DNA of 64,000 nucleotides from Owenia fusiformis (taxonomy: Eukaryota; Annelida; Polychaeta; Sabellida; Oweniidae). The notes under the pieces were generated by a model that saw nothing but the letters and a program-made list of their open reading frames with translations, ran no database searches and was not told where the DNA came from. A program made the position numbers and the translations under genes. The DNA lies in NCBI GenBank assembly GCA_903813345.2, contig CAIIXF020000002.1, positions 34,430,109 through 34,494,108 of the forward strand. The letters run 5' to 3'. Each line of letters opens with the position of its first letter. Positions within the stretch are counted from its first letter, which is position 1. Positions 46,501 to 52,500 of the stretch are shown piece after piece.

Positions 46501-49500
46501 ATACCTATTGCATATAACTGTAATACCAATTGCATATAACTGTAATACCTATTGCATATTACTGTAATACCAATTGCATATTACTGTAATACCAATTGCA
46601 TATTACTGTAATACCAATTGCATATTACTGTAATACCAATTGCATATTACTGTAATACCAATTGCATATTACTGTAATACCAATTGCATATTACTGTAAT
46701 ACCAATTGCATATTACTGTAATACCAATTGCATATTACTGTAATACCTTATCACAATGGAGTTTTTACTAGTAATTTAGAAGCTTCATTTCAAATTGCAT
46801 GCTTAAAGATAACATAATGCTTCACAATTAATTAAGTCATCTTAGCTCACTGTCGCTTAGTTCTTGATTCTCCTGTCACTTGTAGCATGCTGTCTTTCTG
46901 GTGAAATTCATCCTTGCAATGTTAATTCCCGATGTACCAGCGAGTGTTAAGTTGCATAAGAAAATGGTGAGTTTCGAATACTTTCCTTTGTTTACCAATT
47001 GCACTGAAAAAAATTGCACTGTTTGTATAGGGATACATTGACAGCCATTTGTTTTTCTTTCAAAATGGTGGTCATCTTTCAAAGTGATGGTGATCTTTCA
47101 AAATGGTGGTCATCATCTTTCAAAATGATGGTCATCTTTCGAAGTAATGGTCTTCTTTCAAAGTGATGGTCTTCTTTCAAAATGGTGGTCATCATCTTTC
47201 AAAACGATGGTCATCTTTCTAAGTAATGGTCTTCTTTCAAAATGGTGGTCATCTTTCAAAATGGTGGTCATCATCTTTCAAAACGATGGTCATCTTTCCA
47301 AGTAATGGTCTTCTTTCAAAATGGTGGTCATCATCTTTCAAAACGATGGTCATCTTTCCAAGTTATGGTCTTCTTTCAAAGTGATGGTCTTCTTTCAAAA
47401 TGGTGGTCATCTTTCAAAATGGTGGTCATCTTTTAAAATGGTGGTCATCTTTCAAAGTGATGGTCATCTTTCAAAATGGTGGTTGAGAACCAACAATTTA
47501 AAGTTTTTCATGTCTATAGATTGGAACCACTAATTTCAGTGAAATTCAGGCACATCAAGCTTATTCTTTAATCTAATGTGATGAAAAAGAACAATTAATT
47601 AATTAATTACATTAATTGATCATGGACATCCAAATGAGAGTACTTGTTTTCTGATTTTATTGTATCAATTGCCAAAAGCATGAAAGTACCAATCGCTTCA
47701 CACTTTTGGTTCACAATAATTGGAGAAATTAATTTTTCAAAACTTAGGACATGAATCGTAGAATCTTCAAGAGATTCTTCCTTTCTTGAATTTGAGAATG
47801 CTAAATCCATATAAAAGCTAGTTCCACTGCTAAGGGGAATTTCAAAGCCACAATTCCTTGGAAAAATGAAGTAAAATTGATGGAGTCAAATGAGTTAGAT
47901 TATCTATTCCAGTTTACCATTTTGTCAGAAAGGCTGCTAGCTGTCAATGTATCTTGAATAGACTCTCACTGAGTTTGGTATTAATTCAAACCCCTGTGCA
48001 CTGCCAATCTCAAACAGTGCTATGCAGTTCTGTGAAAACAGTACTGTATAGAGCTGTTGCTTAAACAGTGCTGTACAGTACAGCACAGCACTTGAACTGC
48101 GCTGTTCAGTACTGTTAAAACATTACTGTAAGAAGATAACGTGGATTAGGGGATGTATTTCTCCTTTCCCATGCATTGCATTGATAGATAAGGTGGGGGT
48201 GACAATAGACATGGTACAAGACTTGTATGTTTTAAGTGCCCCTATAATTTATGAAAAATTGAATAGTTTTGCTATTATACAGGGTGGTCAAAAACAGAAA
48301 CCCTGCATTTTCCTTATATCTTTGTCATTTTGAAAAATTACTCCCTGATATTTCACACATTTGTACATCATTCAATTTCCTACCAATGTTTCCCGACAGC
48401 GCAATAGTGGCCACTGGGGCATGTTCTTTAAAGTGCTGTAATATTGTGATTGTCACTCTGGTGGTCATGAAATAAAGTAAGGTGGTAGGAAATTGAATTA
48501 TGTACAAATGTGTAAAATATCAGGGAGTTATTTCTTAAAATGACAAATATTTGAGGAAAATGGTGTAAGGGTTTCCATTTTTTTGACAACCCTGTACAAT
48601 TTTATATGGATTGAAGCATGCTTACATATATAAGAGTTTGATGTCAATGCTATATAAAAAATGTATGTTTTATTTATTTATTCATTCAATAGAAAATAGT
48701 AATTACTGTATTGACCATCAAGTCTAACAAAAAACTTTCATTTTTATGTCACGACCAATCAGAGGTAATGTTTGTTATAGCCATTTTGATGGCCTACATT
48801 TGATGTCAGTGCTCAGTGTCTGTAACAAACTGTTACATTTTGTAACAATTTGCAATAAGTTCCCAGGTGGTGACATTTTGTTATGTTAATACCTTGTATC
48901 AAGGCTTGTACCTACTTAAGCGCCTCAGAAGCACGGTTGATTCTTTTATGGTTAAAGTTAGGAAACTAGTAAGTTGTATTTTTCCTCATAAATACTCACT
49001 ATCATTCAATACATGGATTAACCATACCTTTTACAGGAGAAATACCAAGTGTCTCGTATTCTCCATGAGGCCGCAGTGGATAAGGCTCTTAGCAAAAGTT
49101 CACCAGATCAGCAGTCTATGTACAGTCAGCTAGGCTCGTAAGTAATCAAACCAATTGTAAAAGCAAGATTTTGTCTTTATTCTTTAGATTAGAGGTAATC
49201 TTTGATCAACCAAATTAAAATCGGAATATGTTGACAGAAAATCAGGCCATGAAAGCTAAGCTAAGATCTTTTTTTTGTCAAAGGAATCGTGATATTCTGA
49301 TAATATAATATTGTAATATGGATTATGCATAAAACAAAATGAAAGAAAGATGTAATTAAGAATAAATGAGTGCAACATTCACGGCAACAATATAAATTAA
49401 TTTCATAATGAATAAAAAACTATGAGACTTATTTCTAGATAATTCTATTTTTCCATTTTTATGAGAAAGGTGATCGTTTACTTAACTGCAATGAATACTG

Positions 49501-52500
49501 CCTTTTAGAGCTCCCGCCAGTAAAGAGAGTCTCTCTCGTTCCTCCAGACTTGATTCCCAATCCCAGAGGCCTGAAGCCAATTCCCCAAGGCCTACCCAAG
49601 ATGAAGATATGCTTTCTGAAAGTGGACATCTTAGGAGACGGAAAAATAGGTAAAATATCAGTCATTTTGAAGACATACATATATATGGCAAAAATAGCTG
49701 TGGGAGGGTGCCTTTTGGTATATACATGTAGTAGTTTTCTATTGTAGTTTTATTGTTTCTTTGATACAACTCTACAGTATTATCTGTGTTTTCAAATGTT
49801 TGATAATTGAAAGTTTGGTTGGCTTAATGTAGTGAATCTCAGCGGAATGGGAAGTCAACTGTTTTTGTGAAATCATGTACCAATAAGTGAGTGCCATTCC
49901 ATGCTGCTATGATTAAACAGGCCCATAGCCAGGGGGGGGGGGGGGTTCGATGGGTTCAAGCAAACCCCCCCTCCCCTGGCCAAAAATTCTTTCAAAATCA
50001 TGTAGTTTTTCACATGTTAAGTGATTTTGGCCATTTTTGGACCAATATTGTCAAAAGTGAATCCCCCCCTGGAAATTTTCAAAAAGTGAACCCCCCTTGA
50101 CAAATCCTGGCTACGGGCCTGTTAAATGTTAATGGATGCTTCAGTAGTCTAAACTATAATGTGATACTTTTTCAGCCCAATGAACCGAGAAGAAGGCAAT
50201 GATGTAGTCGATGGTCCTGCCCCTCTAAGGAGACCAGATTATATGGACTCACCACAGGGCTCCACAGCAAGCATAGGTCAGTCATATGTTAAATACATGA
50301 ACATCTCATGTCACATGTGTACGTGTAGCACATCTCCCACGTGTAGCACATCTCTCACGTGTAGCATATCTCTCACGTGTAGCACATCTCTCACGTGTAG
50401 CACATCTCTCACGTGTAGCACATCTCATACGTGTAGCACATCTCTCACGTGTAACACATCACGTGTAGCACATCTCTCACGTGTAGCACATCTCTCACGT
50501 GTAGCACATCTCATACGTGTAGCACATCTCTCACGTGTAACACATCACGTGTAGCACATCTCTCACGTGTAGCACATCTCTCACGTGTAGCACATCTCTC
50601 ACGTGTAGCACATCTCTCACGTGTAGCACATCTCTCATGTGTAGCATATCTCTCACGTGTAGCACATCTCTCACTAGCTTTCTATTTTTTTCTTCATTTT
50701 TGAAGTATATCGAGATGAGTATCAAAATGTACCAGTTGCTACACATGGTTGAGAAATTAAATATTTCTTGCAAATAGTTAAAAGTCTATTCTCTCCTATT
50801 TGATGATTTGGAAAAGAAAAATTATAGCAAAATTGGGATTTTTCAACCAGTTTTTGACATTTCCCAGTCAGAGTAAATGAAATGAGAATTTTTAGCTTTT
50901 AAGTGAGACAACCAAGACAGATGAATAAATTTAATTGAAAATAGAAATATATGTACAGTATTTCACAATACAAATTATGGTGTTAGACAGCCAGTTCAAG
51001 TATTTAGTGTTAAAATCATTGTCTCTCAAATTAAGATCATTGTTCTAGATCGTGATGATGCTCAGCTATTACCTACTAAGAAGAAAAACAAGAAAAGTCC
51101 AAGAAAAAAACGAAATCCAGATGTTGGTGACACCAATTTAGATGATTCATCACCAAATATGGGCATGGATGACAATGGATCACAATTGCCGAATCAGGGC
51201 GGGGAACTGGAAATGGATGAGATCTCAAATAATAACAAAAGGTATTTAAGAGTAGTTAAGAGTCGTTTAGCATGTGTTTGATTTGGCCGAAAATCAAAGC
51301 AGAACGTATTAACATATTAACAGTGTTCTAAAATCCAGGTTTCAATAGTGTTTTAGAATGGTATTAATAATTGTGTTCTGAAATTGAAGTATAGGAATGG
51401 TTTTTCTGAACTTCAAGTATTAACATTATGTGGAAATTCATTTTTTGGGATTTTCCAGTAACCATAGTTACTAGTAGATTTCATATTCTTGAGGTACAAA
51501 ATGTGTGATTGTTGGTTTGAATAGAATATGTTTTCAAGCTCATGAAGAAGGGGTAACCATGGGTTCCAATTTCTTGCATTTTGTCTTTCAACTTATTAGT
51601 TTCAAAATTGCGTTTTTAAGAAAACGAATTCACAAGAGCACATTAATACGTCACTCTGAAAAGCCACAATTCATGTTTGCTAAACACAACATTATGAGAA
51701 TGGATTGTAAAAAAACTTGGATTAATGACTTTTTGGGACGAAAAATTAATTATTTTGTTTTTGTCTGGCATAAATGGAACCTAAGTTTTGGTGCTGAACA
51801 TAAAAAATGAAATTATTTCAATTTTGTCTAAAATAGTAATCAGTCCAAGTATTTGCTGAATTCAATTTTAAGAAATTCTGTTCACTTAAAAGGGAATATG
51901 TGCTCTAAATGTGCTATGTTTACATATTCATCATACAGCTTCGTACTATTTCTCTTACAGACCACAAGCTCAGCAAGTGAGAATTCACCAGTAGCTTGCT
52001 TTTTGTCACCAAATAATGCTGCTTTAGCATTTTAAATTATATTAGTGGTTTGGGTGCATCATAAGAACTTCAGTTCTGGAGGATAAAATTGAATTATGAG
52101 TCATTTATGTGACTTTATATACTGAAATAAAATGGTTGCTCTCATTATAATTTAATATGCAAGTTCTTATGTTGCACCCATATTTATTTTAGAAATGTTT
52201 GGATCAATGTCTATACTGTTTTAGATTGTTTAGCTTACAGGATGCTTCTTAGGATGTATTAATTATTGTTAAGATATGTTCATCATGATGAAGCTTAGAT
52301 AGGCTGTATGTTTGAGGTATTAAGTACATAGAGGTGTCTTATCATGTATGCCTGCATGTATGTAATAGACTATAACTTTTATTTTCATAAAGCATGATTA
52401 AATTGAAAAAAGCTTGTATTTAGGATTCGTATTCGGTTTGAAAAAGCAAACCTATAATTGAGTGTATTCCAAGATAAACCAAATCCCTCATACACATCTT

